Assembly (NCBI GenBank): GCA_910589075.1 | Contig: CAJUSK010000012.1 | Span: 62,001 to 126,000 of the forward strand | DNA length: 64,000 bases | DNA from: an uncultured Lachnospiraceae bacterium | GTDB lineage: Bacteria > Bacillota > Clostridia > Lachnospirales > Lachnospiraceae | Direction of reading: 5' to 3' | Shown here: positions 43,698 through 51,605 of the stretch, in pieces | How the letters are laid out: each line of letters begins with the position of its first letter | Position numbering within the stretch: position 1 is the stretch's first letter | Notes under the pieces: model-generated | Told to the model about the DNA's origin: nothing | The model's input: only the letters and a program-made list of their open reading frames with translations | Database searches by the model: none | Translations under genes and position numbers: made by a program

Positions 43698-45493
43698 CAC
43701 GCTTCTTCCAAAGGCTCCGCCGCCAGAAGCTGCAATTCCTGAAGCTGCACTTCATCCACGGTATCCGGCGCGCCGGTCAGCAGACAGGAAGCGTCTTTGA
43801 CCTTGGGGAAAGCCATCACTTCCCGAATGCTTTCCGCCTGGACAAGCAGCATAACCAGACGATCCAGGCCGTAAGCCAGCCCTGCATGGGGCGGTACGCC
43901 ATATTTGAATGCATCCAGCAGAAAGCCGAAACGATTATGGGCGTCTTCTTTTGTAAAGCCCAGTATTTCAAACATTTTTTCCTGAATATCATTCTGATAA
44001 ATACGCACACTGCCGCCGCCCAGTTCCACGCCGTTCAGTACAATATCGTATGCCTTTGCCCGTACCCGTCCCGGATCGCTGTCCAGATACTGCAAATCTT
44101 CTTCCATCATCATCGTAAAGGGATGATGCACTGCCACAAAACGGTTTTCCTCCTCACTCCATTCCAGCAGCGGAAATTCCGTAATCCAGAGGAAATTAAA
44201 CTGATCGTGGTCGATGAGCCCTGTCTGCTCACCAATCTCCAGACGCAGCGCACCCAGTACATTGTATACAATGGTATTTTTATCCGCTGCAAACAACAGC
44301 AGATCCCCCGGTCCGCCGTCCATGGCTTTCACCAGGCTCTCCAACTGCTCCGGTGTCATAAATTTTGCAAAGGACGATTTATAGCTTCCGTCCTCCTGCA
44401 CAGCCAGATATGCCAGACCCTTTACGCCATATCCTTTTGCAAATTCCACGAGCGCATCGATTTTCTTTCTGGGCATGCCTGCCTGCCCTTTTGCGTTAAT
44501 GCCACGGACACTGCCGCCCCCTTCCAGCGCAGAGGTAAAGACGCTAAAGCCGCAGTCCCGCACTGTCTCCGACACATTCACCAGTTCCATGCCAAAACGG
44601 GTGTCCGGCTTGTCACTGCCAAAACGCTCCATAGCTTCTTTCCATGTCATCCTGGGAATGGGAAGCTGTACTTCCAGGCCGATGGCCTCTTTGCATACAT
44701 ACTGCAAAAGACGCTCATTTATGTCAATCACATCATCCACATCCACAAAAGACAATTCCATATCAAGCTGTGTAAATTCCGGCTGACGATCCGCCCGCAG
44801 ATCTTCGTCCCGGAAGCATTTGGCAATCTGGAAATAACGGTCAAACCCGGAACACATCAGAAGCTGCTTAAACAACTGCGGAGACTGAGGCAGGCCGTAG
44901 AAACTGCCCGGATGCACACGGCTGGGCACCAGATAGTCTCTGGCCCCTTCCGGCGTGGATTTGCCCAGAATCGGTGTCTCGATTTCCAGAAAGCCTTCCT
45001 CTGTCATAAACTTGCGGATATTGGCCGCAATGCTGCTGCGCAGAATGAGGTTCCTCTGCAAATCCGGCCGGCGCAGATCCAGATACCGGTACTGCAGCCG
45101 CAAATCCTCTCTTGTTTTGGAATCCGCTTCAATGGGAAAGGGCGGCGTTTCTGCTTCGGACAAAATGCGTACCTGCGTGGCCCGTATTTCAATCCCGCCG
45201 GTAGCCAGATGTTCATTGACTGCCCCTGCTCGCTTTTCCACCTTACCCACAACAGCGACTACAAACTCGCTCCTGAGTTTTTCCGCTTTTGCGAAATGCG
45301 CTGCGCCACAGTCGCTTTCTTCAAATATAATCTGTATCACCCCGGAGCGGTCCCGTAAATCCACAAAAATGATTCCGCCCTTGTTTCTCTGTTTCTGCAC
45401 CCAGCCCATCAGCGTGACCTGCGCACCCACGTCCTGCATGCCCAGTTCCGCACATCTGTGACTTCTGTGCAGCCCTTTCATTGCTTCTGCCAT
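43697..45493 (-). CDS. aspS: Aspartyl-tRNA synthetase
   Basis: A 598-residue class II synthetase. The N-terminal OB-fold anticodon-binding domain covers about 15-105 (VTLMGWVQKQRNKGGIIFVD), the catalytic core follows with motif 2 (FRDEDLRADRQPEFTQLD) and motif 3 (GLAYGLDRLVMLL), and the bacterial GAD insertion lies between. It charges tRNA-Asp. Whether it also charges tRNA-Asn cannot be settled here. It lies 74 bp downstream of hisS in the usual hisS-aspS order, and the start follows GGAGG. Confidence 0.96.
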   Translation of the reverse strand: MAEAMKGLHRSHRCAELGMQDVGAQVTLMGWVQKQRNKGGIIFVDLRDRSGVIQIIFEESDCGAAHFAKAEKLRSEFVVAVVGKVEKRAGAVNEHLATGGIEIRATQVRILSEAETPPFPIEADSKTREDLRLQYRYLDLRRPDLQRNLILRSSIAANIRKFMTEEGFLEIETPILGKSTPEGARDYLVPSRVHPGSFYGLPQSPQLFKQLLMCSGFDRYFQIAKCFRDEDLRADRQPEFTQLDMELSFVDVDDVIDINERLLQYVCKEAIGLEVQLPIPRMTWKEAMERFGSDKPDTRFGMELVNVSETVRDCGFSVFTSALEGGGSVRGINAKGQAGMPRKKIDALVEFAKGYGVKGLAYLAVQEDGSYKSSFAKFMTPEQLESLVKAMDGGPGDLLLFAADKNTIVYNVLGALRLEIGEQTGLIDHDQFNFLWITEFPLLEWSEEENRFVAVHHPFTMMMEEDLQYLDSDPGRVRAKAYDIVLNGVELGGGSVRIYQNDIQEKMFEILGFTKEDAHNRFGFLLDAFKYGVPPHAGLAYGLDRLVMLLVQAESIREVMAFPKVKDASCLLTGAPDTVDEVQLQELQLLAAEPLEEA

Positions 45494-45567
45494 CTTATCT
45501 GCCTCCTGCCATCCGGCGCATTGTTGTCTGTCACCATCATTTTTCAGTGTCTTTTAAATTTCTTTGC

Positions 45568-46842
45568 TTATTTTAACGGATTTTTATAAAATTCCCGAAA
45601 CTGCGTGTAACCCTCCGCCGTAAGCTGCTCTTTCTGAAACTTCTTGTTTTTATTCATTCGCACCACCAGTACGCAGCAGCCGTTCTCCCGCTCCTGCTGC
45701 GCCTGCGCGATAACCGTGCGGAGCGTCTCTCCCGACACGCCTTTTTCAATCAGGTAAGCCACCTTCTCTCCCTGGGACGGTACCTGAAAGCCGCTCTCCA
45801 TCAACAACAGAATAATCCGCTCAAATCCGATGGAAAATCCGCAGGCCGGCACATCCTTGCCCGTAAACCTGCCCACCATACCGTCATAACGCCCGCCGCC
45901 CCCACAGCTTCCGCCGAACTGGGGCATGGCAATCTCAAAGATGGTCCCTGTATAATAGGACATGCCCCGCACAAGAGTGGGATCAAACACAATCTCAAAA
46001 TCGGAAGATTTCGTGGCTCTGACGCTGTCCATGATGTCCGCCAGATTATCTCTGACCGCTCCATCCAGCACCCCTGCCAGAGTCAGTGTATCCGTAAGAT
46101 TCTGAAAAGCTGCAGCGGTATCTTTTGTATCCTGCAACCCTGCAAACAATCCGATATACCGGTCCACATGTTCTTTCGCAAACCCATGTCCGGTCAGTTC
46201 CCCGGCCACACCGTCCAGCCCGATCTTGTCCATCTTATCCAGAATGATAAATACCGTATCATAATCCTCCGGCGCAAAACCGCTGTATGCGGCCATCGCC
46301 TTTAAAATACGGCGTTCGTTGATGCGGATCTGAAAATCCCGAAATCCCAGTTTCCCCAGAGTGGTCGTGGTGGCCAGAATCAGTTCGATCTCCGCCAGAT
46401 TGGAAGGTTCTCCCAGAATATCAATATCGCACTGCATAAACTGGCGGTAACGCCCCCGCTGGGGCTTATCGGCACGCCATACATTTCCCATCTGCAGCGC
46501 CTTGAAAGGCGATGGCAATTCATTGGTATGGGCCGAATAAAACCGTACAAGGGGCACCGTCAGATCATATCTCAGGCCGCTGTCCGTCACATCAGCCTCT
46601 GTCTGCGCCTCTTCCAGCTTCAGCTTTTCTCCCCGTCTTAAAATCTTAAAAATCAGTTTTTCATTTTCGCCGCCCTGCCTGCTGCTCAGATTCGCTATAT
46701 TTTCCACACAGGGCGTCTCAATGGAAGTAAAGCCGAACGCCGCATAAGTCTCCCGGATCACACCGATCACATATTCCCTGATCCGCATCTCGCCGGGCAG
46801 TATATCTTTCATCCCTGTAACGGGTTTTTTGCTCAACGCCAT
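45568..46842 (-). CDS. hisS: Histidyl-tRNA synthetase
   Basis: A 424-residue class II synthetase. Motif 2 (QMGNVWRADKPQRGRYRQFMQ region, shown in part: WRADKPQRGRYRQF) and the histidine-binding motifs (LVRGMSYYTGTIFEI, GGGGRYDGMVGRF) are present, with the C-terminal anticodon-binding domain from about residue 335. It charges tRNA-His. The start follows AAGGAG. No T-box leader is seen in the 190 bp upstream. Confidence 0.95.
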   Translation of the reverse strand: MALSKKPVTGMKDILPGEMRIREYVIGVIRETYAAFGFTSIETPCVENIANLSSRQGGENEKLIFKILRRGEKLKLEEAQTEADVTDSGLRYDLTVPLVRFYSAHTNELPSPFKALQMGNVWRADKPQRGRYRQFMQCDIDILGEPSNLAEIELILATTTTLGKLGFRDFQIRINERRILKAMAAYSGFAPEDYDTVFIILDKMDKIGLDGVAGELTGHGFAKEHVDRYIGLFAGLQDTKDTAAAFQNLTDTLTLAGVLDGAVRDNLADIMDSVRATKSSDFEIVFDPTLVRGMSYYTGTIFEIAMPQFGGSCGGGGRYDGMVGRFTGKDVPACGFSIGFERIILLLMESGFQVPSQGEKVAYLIEKGVSGETLRTVIAQAQQERENGCCVLVVRMNKNKKFQKEQLTAEGYTQFREFYKNPLK

Positions 46843-46945
46843 CTTGCATTCTCCTTTGCCTTTTTATTCCTTTTCCGATTCTACACTGTTTTATCGGTAT
46901 TTTCAAGGGGCATGACCTGCATTTCTGTCGCGTATAAAAGAACAA

Positions 46946-46970
46946 CGGCAAATCTGTAACAGATTTACCG
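46946..46970 (-). terminator. Terminator after the SUKH gene
   Basis: CGGCAAATCTGT pairs with ACAGATTTACCG with one mismatch; on the minus strand it is followed by TTGTTCTTTT. Confidence 0.65.
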
Positions 46971-47031
46971 CTGCTTGATGTCACTTTGCCAGTAACCAGT
47001 ATTCCCTTTTGCATCCATTATACATATTGCG

Positions 47032-47445
47032 CTATTCCGCTTCGAGATACTCATATAAAAACTGCCCGAAGGAATCCGCAATCACTTCTGTTACACGGTC
47101 CTCCTCATCTACTTCCACAACCGGACATTCCCCATTGTCCATTCTGCCTGTGTTCAGACAAATCAGTGTGTCATTCCAGAAGCCTATGATGACCAGGTCC
47201 GCAGACAGCCCCTGGGTGCGCTCCATTTGCGTGGCGGTGATGGCATTGTCCTCTCCCGTAATACCAAAGATCAGCTCCCCGCCCACATCGCCGCCGCCAA
47301 AATCACGCAGGAAAGCCTTATAACTTTCAGGGAAAACAACCGACAATGACCGCATTGCATTTTCGATTTCCCTCTCTGAAACACTGCCGATTAACTCTGT
47401 GGCATCCATGTCCATCAGTTCTTTTGCTTTTATGTAATCTTCCAT
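47032..47445 (-). CDS. SMI1/KNR4 (SUKH) family protein
   Basis: A 137-residue soluble protein of the SUKH fold. Typical features are the helix SEREIENAMRSLSVVFPESYKAFL (partial: VFPESYKAFLRDFGGGD), the strand ELIFGI and a late VIADSFGQFLYEYL. Many SUKH proteins are immunity proteins against polymorphic toxins, but others are housekeeping, and no toxin gene is nearby. The gene starts 7 bp after the VOC stop and likely shares its promoter and repeat-containing leader. Confidence 0.8.
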   Translation of the reverse strand: MEDYIKAKELMDMDATELIGSVSEREIENAMRSLSVVFPESYKAFLRDFGGGDVGGELIFGITGEDNAITATQMERTQGLSADLVIIGFWNDTLICLNTGRMDNGECPVVEVDEEDRVTEVIADSFGQFLYEYLEAE

Positions 47446-47452
47446 CGCAACC

Positions 47453-47854
47453 TCAGTTCCCGCCGCTTTTCTCTCTGTTCATCCAGACAATATATTCAAG
47501 CACATTCATATCCGGGTCCATAAAATAGATCCACTGCTCGGAGTCCGGTATCTCATTGGGCCCGTCAAGAATTTCAATGTGATTCTCCTGCAATATCCTG
47601 ATTACCGCATCCATATCGTCCGTCTCAAAACAAAGATGCGGACAGTAAGGCGGCTCTGGCCTGACCGGTTCATAAGGAACGCCAATCTTCTCTATTAATT
47701 CCAGACGCGCGCCATTGTACTCCAGAAATACGCCTCTCTCCCCAAACTCCTCTGAACCCACCTGAAACAATACCTTAAATCCCAGCTTCTCCGTGTAAAA
47801 CCGAATTGCCTCTTCAAGATTCCTCACCCGAAATGCGCCATGATCATATGCCAT
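47453..47854 (-). CDS. VOC-superfamily protein behind a heptanucleotide-repeat leader
   Basis: A protein of about 133 residues with the glyoxalase/bleomycin-resistance fold. Two beta-alpha-beta-beta-beta units start at YDHGAFRVRNLEEAIRFYTE and CPHLCFETDDMDAVI; candidate metal ligands are the His of DHGAF, the Glu of ARLELIEK, His of PHLCF and the Glu of NVLEYIVW. The substrate is unknown. The ATG at 47854 has GGGGG 8 bp upstream; the ATG at 47860 directly abuts that site. The gene heads a two-gene operon with the SUKH gene. Confidence 0.82.
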   Translation of the reverse strand: MAYDHGAFRVRNLEEAIRFYTEKLGFKVLFQVGSEEFGERGVFLEYNGARLELIEKIGVPYEPVRPEPPYCPHLCFETDDMDAVIRILQENHIEILDGPNEIPDSEQWIYFMDPDMNVLEYIVWMNREKSGGN

Positions 47855-47883
47855 TGCCATTCCCCCTTTCCATACAAAACCCG

Positions 47884-47960
47884 ACCTGTTACCTGTTACC
47901 TGTTACCTGTTACCTGTTACCTGTTACCTGTTACCTGTTACCTGTTACCTGTTACCTGTT
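47884..47960. repeat. Tandem heptanucleotide repeat, 11 units of ACCTGTT
   Basis: Eleven perfect units of ACCTGTT (77 bp). On the minus strand this is (AACAGGT)11 and begins right after the expected transcription start of the VOC gene, so it would form most of the mRNA leader. Each unit contains AGGT, a weak ribosome-binding-like motif. Such tracts change length by slipped-strand pairing. Confidence 0.95.
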
Positions 47961-47968
47961 ATAAGACA

Positions 47969-47997
47969 AGTGTATCATATGGATTATTTCCAGTCAA
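47969..47997 (-). promoter_or_regulatory. Promoter of the VOC-SUKH operon
   Basis: Minus strand TTGACT (47997-47992), a 17-bp spacer and TACACT (47974-47969). Transcription would start near 47962, next to the tandem repeat. Confidence 0.6.
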
Positions 47998-48220
47998 TAA
48001 AAGTCCCACGCCACCGCGCCGATTCATCCAGATAAAAAACCGGTTCATATCCACAGCCCCAGCGAAAAGGAGACATGCCGCCATCAGGAATAGGTCCGTC
48101 CCCGTCACTGATCATTCCCGGAAAGTTTTCCGGCAGGAAATCACGTAAAAAATGATTTTCCGGTTGCCTCGCCCACCTATCCGTGCTATCATAAACCCGT
48201 ATTGTATCTTCACGTGTGAT
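47984..48220 (-). pseudogene. Open frame of 78 codons without a normal start, possible gene remnant
   Basis: An open frame reading RVYDSTDRWARQPEN, later FLPENFPGMISDGDGPIPDG and ending ARWRGTFIDWK with a TAA stop at 47984. The composition (many Trp, Phe, Asp, Pro) looks coding rather than random. No ATG, GTG or TTG with a ribosome site lies at its beginning; the only ATGs are internal (48115, and one further in). It may be the 3' end of a broken gene or a small protein of about 43 residues from 48115. I do not recognise the family. It overlaps the promoter of the neighbouring pantothenate-uptake gene on the other strand. Confidence 0.4.
48164..48192 (+). promoter_or_regulatory. Promoter of the ECF S component - coaBC operon
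   Basis: TTGCCT (48164-48169), a 17-bp spacer and TATCAT (48187-48192). The leader is about 100 bases and contains the diverged palindrome at 48231-48263. Confidence 0.6.
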
Positions 48221-48230
48221 TCACACACAG

Positions 48231-48263
48231 CAATGGAATATATGCACTGCGCACTTTCCATTG
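48231..48263. repeat. Diverged copy of the palindromic repeat in the panT-like leader
   Basis: CAATGGAA...TTCCATTG, 33 bp, the same length as copy E and matching it at roughly 23 of 33 positions. The A-T pair at position 5 of the arm is a G-C pair here, so both sides changed together, as expected if the structure matters. Confidence 0.55.
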
Positions 48264-48301
48264 CCGCAAACAGGAAGAATGATAACAGGAGGAAACTGAA
48301 T

Positions 48302-48964
48302 ATGAACAACACAAAAAAAGGAACCGGCTGGATGGTCCGCGTCGCACTTCTGGTAGCAATCGTTATCCTTTTGGCGAACACGCCACTGGGTATGATACAG
48401 CTCCCCATCATCAAGGCGACAACGGTGCACATTCCGGTCATTATCGGCGCAATCTTATTGGGACCCCTGGCAGGGGCCATACTGGGAGCCGTTTTTGGTA
48501 TCTGCTCTATGCTCAGCAATACCTACGCCCCTACCCTGCTCTCCTTTGCCTTCTCGCCATTTATGAGCACCACCGGCCTTTCCGGCGCGATAAAAGCTCT
48601 CTGGATTTCCATTGGATGCAGAATCCTCATCGGCGTTGCTGCGGGATGGCTCTGGATATTCCTGAAAAAAATAAAATGCCCCAAACTGCTGGGTTATGGC
48701 CTTTGCGGTTTCGTGGGTTCCATGACCAATACCATAACGGTCATGGGCAGTATCTATTTACTGCTGGCACAGCAATATGCACAGGCCAGAGAGGTGGCCG
48801 TGACAGCCGTTTTCGGCCTTGTCATCGGTACGGTCACAGCTTCCGGTATTCCGGAAGCCATCTGCGCCACACTGCTGGTGGCAGTGATTACAAAAGCCCT
48901 GGCAGCAGCCAGAGTCTTCGAGATCAAAAGCCCTGCCCCTGGCAGCAAGGTATCAAATTTATAA
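48302..48964 (+). CDS. ECF transporter S component, probably for pantothenate
   Basis: A 220-residue protein with six or so membrane segments. It has the ECF substrate-binding look: a short charged N-terminus, VALLVAIVILLANTPLGMIQLP, then HIPVIIGAILLGPLAGAILGAVFG, a motif common to S components. It should bind a vitamin and join a shared ECF ATPase module encoded elsewhere. Its gene lies 23 bp upstream of coaBC, so pantothenate is the likely substrate (inference from context). The start follows AGGAGG. Confidence 0.85.
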   Translation: MNNTKKGTGWMVRVALLVAIVILLANTPLGMIQLPIIKATTVHIPVIIGAILLGPLAGAILGAVFGICSMLSNTYAPTLLSFAFSPFMSTTGLSGAIKALWISIGCRILIGVAAGWLWIFLKKIKCPKLLGYGLCGFVGSMTNTITVMGSIYLLLAQQYAQAREVAVTAVFGLVIGTVTASGIPEAICATLLVAVITKALAAARVFEIKSPAPGSKVSNL

Positions 48965-48987
48965 CATTTATAACAGGATAAAATCAT

Positions 48988-50211
48988 ATGTTTACTGGCA
49001 AAAAGATCATTCTCGGCGTAACCGGCAGCATTGCCGCCTACAAAATTGCCACACTGGCAAGTATGCTGAAAAAACGCGGCGGCGATATCACCGTTATCAT
49101 GACAGAAAACGCCACCAACTTTATAACGCCCATCACCCTGGAAACACTGACCGGCAACAAATGCCTGGTTGACACTTTCGACCGGAATTTTGAATTCCAG
49201 GTGGAACATGTCTCTCTGGCCAAACAGGCGGACGTCTTTCTGCTGGCTCCGGCCTCGGCCAATGTCATCGGCAAGATCGCCGGCGGCATTGCCGATGACA
49301 TGCTGACCACCACTTTCCTTGCCTGCGAATGTCCCAAAATCGTGGCTCCCGCCATGAACACCCGCATGTACCGCAACCGGATCGTGCAGGATAATCTGGA
49401 CAAATGCAGGCACTATGGTATGGAAATCATCACCCCCGCCACCGGCTATCTGGCCTGTGGAGATACGGGAGACGGCAAAATGCCCGAACCGGAGACGCTG
49501 CTCCAGGCATTGGAGAGGACCATCGCTTTCCCAAAAGATATGTCCGGCCTGCACGTCCTTGTAACGGCAGGCCCCACGTTGGAAGCCATTGATCCCGTTC
49601 GTTTCATCAGCAACCATTCCACCGGAAAGATGGGCTATGCCATTGCAAAACACTGTATGCTCCGGGGCGCGGCGGTCACACTGGTATCCGGCCCCACGGC
49701 CCTGCCCCTGCCGCCTTATCTCACCCATATCCCTGTCACAACTGCCAGAGATATGTTTGAAGCGGTCACATCCGTTGCGCCGGCTCAGGATATCATCATC
49801 AAGGCTGCTGCCGTGGCGGATTACCGCCCCGCTCAGGCCGCAACGGAAAAAGTGAAAAAATCCGGCGATGCCCTCTCCATCCCGCTGATGCGCACCGACG
49901 ACATTCTGCAATATCTGGGGGAACATAAAAAAGACGGACAATTCCTGTGCGGCTTTTCCATGGAGACAGAGCATATGCTGGAACATTCCAGAGCAAAGCT
50001 GGAGCGCAAACACCTGGATATGATCGTAGCAAACAACCTCAAAGTAACCGGCGCCGGCTTTGGCGTCGATACCAACATAGTCACATTGATTACCCGAGAC
50101 AGCACCACCGAACTGCCCATGATGAGCAAAGACGAAGTGGCACGCTGCCTGACAGATACAATACTGAACCTGTACAAGACAAGCAAATGTCCCCAAACCG
50201 CTCAGACCTGA
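48988..50211 (+). CDS. coaBC: Bifunctional phosphopantothenoylcysteine decarboxylase / phosphopantothenate-cysteine ligase
   Basis: A 407-residue fusion. The N-terminal flavin-binding decarboxylase CoaC (1 to about 185) shows GVTGSIAAYKIATLAS, PASANVIGKIAGGIADDML, PAMNTRMYRN and the lid ACGDTGDGKMPEPE. The C-terminal ligase CoaB (from about 188) shows VTAGPTLEAIDPVRFISN with HSTGKMGYAIA and IVANNLKVTGAGFGVDTN. It performs two successive steps from 4'-phosphopantothenate to phosphopantetheine in CoA synthesis. It is co-transcribed with the pantothenate-type transporter subunit. Confidence 0.96.
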   Translation: MFTGKKIILGVTGSIAAYKIATLASMLKKRGGDITVIMTENATNFITPITLETLTGNKCLVDTFDRNFEFQVEHVSLAKQADVFLLAPASANVIGKIAGGIADDMLTTTFLACECPKIVAPAMNTRMYRNRIVQDNLDKCRHYGMEIITPATGYLACGDTGDGKMPEPETLLQALERTIAFPKDMSGLHVLVTAGPTLEAIDPVRFISNHSTGKMGYAIAKHCMLRGAAVTLVSGPTALPLPPYLTHIPVTTARDMFEAVTSVAPAQDIIIKAAAVADYRPAQAATEKVKKSGDALSIPLMRTDDILQYLGEHKKDGQFLCGFSMETEHMLEHSRAKLERKHLDMIVANNLKVTGAGFGVDTNIVTLITRDSTTELPMMSKDEVARCLTDTILNLYKTSKCPQTAQT

Positions 50212-50240
50212 GACGGAGGGCATGTTTGTTTTACAGTTAT

Positions 50241-50290
50241 GAAAAATCCGGATGGAATCCCTTACCCTGTGGAATCCACCCGGATTTTTT
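50241..50290 (+). terminator. Terminator of the coaBC operon
   Basis: GAAAAATCCGG (50241-50251) and CCGGATTTTTT (50280-50290) with an inner GGATTCC-like pairing, ending in a T-run. Confidence 0.8.
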
Positions 50291-50406
50291 CAGTCCTTTC
50301 ATCATGGAAAAGAGCATACAGGGTATATCCCTATATGCTCTGACGCCACATTACGCTCCTGTTGCCGCATCTCTTGTCTGTGGAAATCCGAAAAAATTTC
50401 CCTCTG

Positions 50407-51042
50407 TCATAGCAGCCCCAATGCCTGAGATATGATTTTATAGCAATTTCCCAGAAAATGAAGCAGTTCCACCCCGAAAAAGGAACCGTCTTTTCCAATC
50501 CCGTAATTTGGATTGCTTTGGATATTCCCGAAAAACGATCCATCCGGTATCAGTTCTTCATTTCTGTTCAACGCATAAAACTTATCCCAGATTCTTTTAT
50601 GTTCATCACAAAAGCCTGCCAACTGTGAATCCCGTGTACCTTTGTGCATAAACTGCGGAACATAGCTTTCCAGTATTTTTAACAATTCTTCAATTTCCCC
50701 CATCTGTCCCCTGGGCAGGGATGTCATCCCCATAACTTTCAACTGTTCCAGTACCATACAACGGTATAATTGATACCTGATATTACAATACTCATACAGC
50801 ACAAATTCTCCATCTGTTCCAACACCATACTCCGGATGTTTGTCCTGATCAGCCGGCTGGAAAAAATCTGCATCACATATATCCGGATATTTCTGTAATT
50901 CTACGAAATACACTGTTTTCCAGAGTTCCATATCCTCTGTATCCAGGGAATACACTCTGTGTGAATCATTTTTACCTGACAGGCGATCATAATACCTTTC
51001 AAACATTTCCGCACACCTGGAAACCAGTTCTTTTTTATCCAT
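50407..51042 (-). CDS. Unknown protein, last gene of the accessory operon
   Basis: A protein of about 211 residues from the ATG at 51042 (225 from 51084). I do not recognise the family. It is soluble and rich in Tyr, Glu and Asp. A short pattern recurs: HPEYGVGTDGEF (about residues 69-80) and NPNYGIGKDGSFFG (about 188-201), so each half may hold a related unit built around YG(V/I)G.DG.F. The start at 51042 overlaps the upstream stop codon by 8 bp (ATGGATAA), which favours it over the longer form and suggests coupled translation. Confidence 0.7.
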   Translation of the reverse strand: MDKKELVSRCAEMFERYYDRLSGKNDSHRVYSLDTEDMELWKTVYFVELQKYPDICDADFFQPADQDKHPEYGVGTDGEFVLYEYCNIRYQLYRCMVLEQLKVMGMTSLPRGQMGEIEELLKILESYVPQFMHKGTRDSQLAGFCDEHKRIWDKFYALNRNEELIPDGSFFGNIQSNPNYGIGKDGSFFGVELLHFLGNCYKIISQALGLL

Positions 51043-51604
51043 GTTGTCTTTTATTCCCTTCAAAAAAATGATTTTGCGTTTCATTTAATAGGACGATCCT
51101 GGAAACTGCTTCAACAGTTTCATCACAAACCACAGCAAGTGTCATCATAACACCCAAATGCCATGCATCCAGCAGGACTTTGCGGACCATACAGTTGCTT
51201 TCCACACAGCCCTGCACATGCTCCATAAAAATGGTATCGCTCAGACCCACAACCCGCAATGGCCCATCTGCATTGTATGTAAAAGCCATGATATGCAGCG
51301 CCGCAGTTTTGTATATTTCAGGCAATAAAACACTACCTGTTATCTGAAAAGCAGTTTTCTCCTGATTCTCACAAATATCAGTGATTGAAAATACAAACGT
51401 TTCTCCATCTGCAATGGTATGCACCGTCTTATCCGGATAGTTTCCCTCCAGAATGATTCTCACAAACTCCTGCTCTTTCTGATGGAGGGCGTCCGAGGTT
51501 TTTTCCCTCTCTGACTGTTTAAACACCTCTTTTGCCCGTTCAAACATGCATGCTATCTCTGCATCGGTGGTTGCCATTCTCACTCCATTTACATAATGAG
51601 CCAT
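51035..51604 (-). CDS. Unknown protein, third gene of the accessory operon
   Basis: A 189-residue soluble protein of unknown family with no signal peptide or membrane segment. It has a helical, charged N-terminal third (MFERAKEVFKQSEREKTSDA), a beta-rich middle (GETFVFSITDICENQEKTAF) and a cysteine-containing C-terminal part (VQGCVESNCMVRK). It starts 1 bp after the upstream stop and its end overlaps the next gene, so the operon is tightly coupled. Its function is not known. Confidence 0.75.
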   Translation of the reverse strand: MAHYVNGVRMATTDAEIACMFERAKEVFKQSEREKTSDALHQKEQEFVRIILEGNYPDKTVHTIADGETFVFSITDICENQEKTAFQITGSVLLPEIYKTAALHIMAFTYNADGPLRVVGLSDTIFMEHVQGCVESNCMVRKVLLDAWHLGVMMTLAVVCDETVEAVSRIVLLNETQNHFFEGNKRQHG

Positions 51605-51605
51605 T

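Noticed and set aside
46843..47031. T-box leader before hisS-aspS
   Set aside because: No specifier stem, T-box sequence or antiterminator was found; the hairpin there is the terminator of the SUKH gene.
47884..47960. Regular repeats that could suggest a CRISPR array
   Set aside because: The unit is 7 bp, without spacers, so it is a simple tandem repeat. No cas gene is near.
47840..48148. Plus-strand open frame with a repeated PVTCYLL peptide
   Set aside because: It is a translation of the heptanucleotide tract, has no ribosome binding site and overlaps real features on the other strand.
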